Assembly: GCA_905233595.1 (NCBI GenBank)
Contig: CAJOFI010000141.1
Location: 1 to 6,261, forward strand
Source of the DNA: an uncultured Oscillospiraceae bacterium
GTDB lineage: Bacteria; Bacillota; Clostridia; Oscillospirales; Oscillospiraceae
Reading direction: 5' to 3'
Length of the DNA: 6,261 bases
Part shown: positions 5,521 through 6,261 of the stretch, piece by piece
How the letters are laid out: each line of letters opens with the position of its first letter
Position numbering within the stretch: position 1 is the first letter of the stretch
Translations under genes and position numbers: made by a program
The notes under the pieces: model-generated
What the model saw: the letters and a program-made list of their open reading frames with translations, nothing else
Told to the model about the DNA's origin: nothing
The model's database searches: none

Positions 5521-6161
5521 GAATCATTCTGTATGGCGGCAGCTTCAACCCGCCCCACCTGGGTCATGCCGCCGCCGCGAAAACGGTCGTGGAGCTGCTG
5601 CACCCCGATCTCTTCCTCGTGGTGCCGGACGCGGTGCCGCCCCATAAGGAGCTGGAGGAGGGGACGCCCCCCTTTGAGGCGCGGCTTGCGCTCTGCCGCC
5701 TCGCGTTCCGGGACGTGCCGAACGCCGAGGTGCGGGACATGACCCTCGGGCGCAAGGGGCGCTGCTACAGCGCCGATACCGTCGCCGCCCTGCGCGCGCA
5801 GTACCCGGAGGATCAGCTCATCCTCCTGCTGGGGACGGATATGTTCCTCTGCTTTGAGAGCTGGTATCGCTATGAGTACCTGCTGCGCGAGTGCGTGCTC
5901 GCGGTGCTGCCCCGGGAGGAGGACGAGCGCCCCACTCTGGAGGCGCAGGCGGAGAAAGTCGCTGCCAGCCTTGAGCCCGTGCACCTGATCCGCGCCGACC
6001 TGATCGGAGCACAGGATGACCTGATCGCCCTGCTCTATGATGAACAGACCGCCAGTGAGGAGATGAAGGGACTGAAAGAAGAGGTCGACAGACTCAAGGG
6101 CCGTCTGGAAGCCCACGCTTTCGTCAGGTATCCCACCGGAAGGCACAAAGGGGAAGAATGA
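5517..6161 (+). CDS. nadD: Nicotinate-nucleotide adenylyltransferase NadD with atypical C-terminus
   Basis: NadD transfers AMP from ATP to nicotinate mononucleotide, giving deamido-NAD, an essential cytosolic step of NAD synthesis. The 214-residue product has the nucleotidyltransferase signature GGSFNPPHLGH (7-17, HxGH at 14-17), VVPDAVPPHK (35-44), YSADTVAALR (84-93) and the substrate-loop block LLGTDMFLCFESWYRYEYLL (104-123). From about residue 155 the usual ending is absent: I find no SSTxIR motif, which normally helps bind ATP, nor the expected VPxxVxxYI block. Instead there is a charged tail (DEQTASEEMKGLKEEVDRLK and on) that could form a short coil. Neither other + frame restores the motif. 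GC content falls from about 72% in the middle of the gene to about 55% in 6001-6161. The 3' end may therefore be foreign or rearranged sequence fused in frame; alternatively this is a divergent lineage-specific end. The start overlaps yhbY by ATGA. Confidence 0.9.
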   Translation: MRIILYGGSFNPPHLGHAAAAKTVVELLHPDLFLVVPDAVPPHKELEEGTPPFEARLALCRLAFRDVPNAEVRDMTLGRKGRCYSADTVAALRAQYPEDQLILLLGTDMFLCFESWYRYEYLLRECVLAVLPREEDERPTLEAQAEKVAASLEPVHLIRADLIGAQDDLIALLYDEQTASEEMKGLKEEVDRLKGRLEAHAFVRYPTGRHKGEE

Positions 6162-6261
6162 TCCGATTTGTCTTTTAAAATGCGAACTGCTCGTATTTAT
6201 ATAGATTTATATAGAGACTGTTCCTGTCTGCATGTTCACATTAATATGTTCACTTCAACAT
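6162..6261. other. AT-rich, gene-free tail with short direct repeats
   Basis: These last 100 bases have 32 G or C, far below the genes. ATTTATATAG is repeated in perfect tandem (6195-6204 and 6205-6214), and ATGTTCAC occurs at 6232-6239 and 6246-6253, 14 bases apart. ATGTT (6246-6250) can pair with AACAT (6257-6261). The gene yqeK usually expected after nadD in Bacillota does not begin here. It could be a promoter/operator zone for a downstream gene or the edge of an inserted element; the window ends too soon to tell. Confidence 0.5.

Noticed and set aside
5457..6146. Minus-strand open frame opposite nadD (229 codons)
   Set aside because: No recognisable domain; the + strand frame has the nucleotidyltransferase signature.
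6168..6204. Promoter with TTGTCT (6168-6173) as -35 for a downstream gene
   Set aside because: The hexamer 17 bases downstream (TCGTAT) is a poor -10, and the better AT-rich candidates are spaced too far; no downstream gene is visible.

Overview
The window looks like chromosomal housekeeping DNA from a high-GC member of the Clostridia (Bacillota), plausibly an Oscillospiraceae-type gut anaerobe. The grounds are the gene set and order (radical SAM protein, smc, ftsY, then yhbY-nadD), an SMC and an FtsY of Gram-positive type, the very GC-rich codon use, TTG starts, and intergenic repeats of a kind I associate with gut Clostridia. The taxonomic call is inference from these features, not from a search. 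All real genes are on the + strand.

Layout. Bases 2-16 are probably the last codons of an upstream gene (rnc would be the usual neighbour), overlapping by ATGA the start of an Elp3-like radical SAM protein without acetyltransferase domain (13-1035). A 30-base AT-rich linker leads to smc, which starts at a TTG (1066). The smc reading frame is broken near 3220-3226: the N-terminal head, hinge and most of the coiled coil are in one frame (to 3297), and the C-terminal head is in the +1 frame (to 4033). A compact two-hairpin repeat fills the 59-base gap to ftsY (4093-5001, TTG start) and appears to supply its Shine-Dalgarno sequence. Between ftsY and yhbY lies a 159-bp MITE-like palindromic element (5020-5178) with 27-bp imperfect terminal inverted repeats and a possible TAA target duplication. 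yhbY (ATG at 5209) overlaps nadD (5517-6161) by ATGA. The nadD protein starts normally but ends in a tail that lacks the family's C-terminal SSTxIR motif, and is followed by 100 bases of AT-rich DNA (32% GC) with short direct repeats and no gene.

Functionally this is core cell biology: chromosome organisation (SMC), membrane protein targeting (FtsY, the SRP receptor), ribosome assembly (YhbY) and NAD synthesis (NadD). I see no CRISPR array, tRNA, rRNA, toxin-antitoxin or defence system, and no convincing undescribed multi-gene system. The points worth a second look are the broken SMC with both arms apparently shortened, the two intergenic repeats, and the anomalous 3' end of nadD next to compositionally different DNA.
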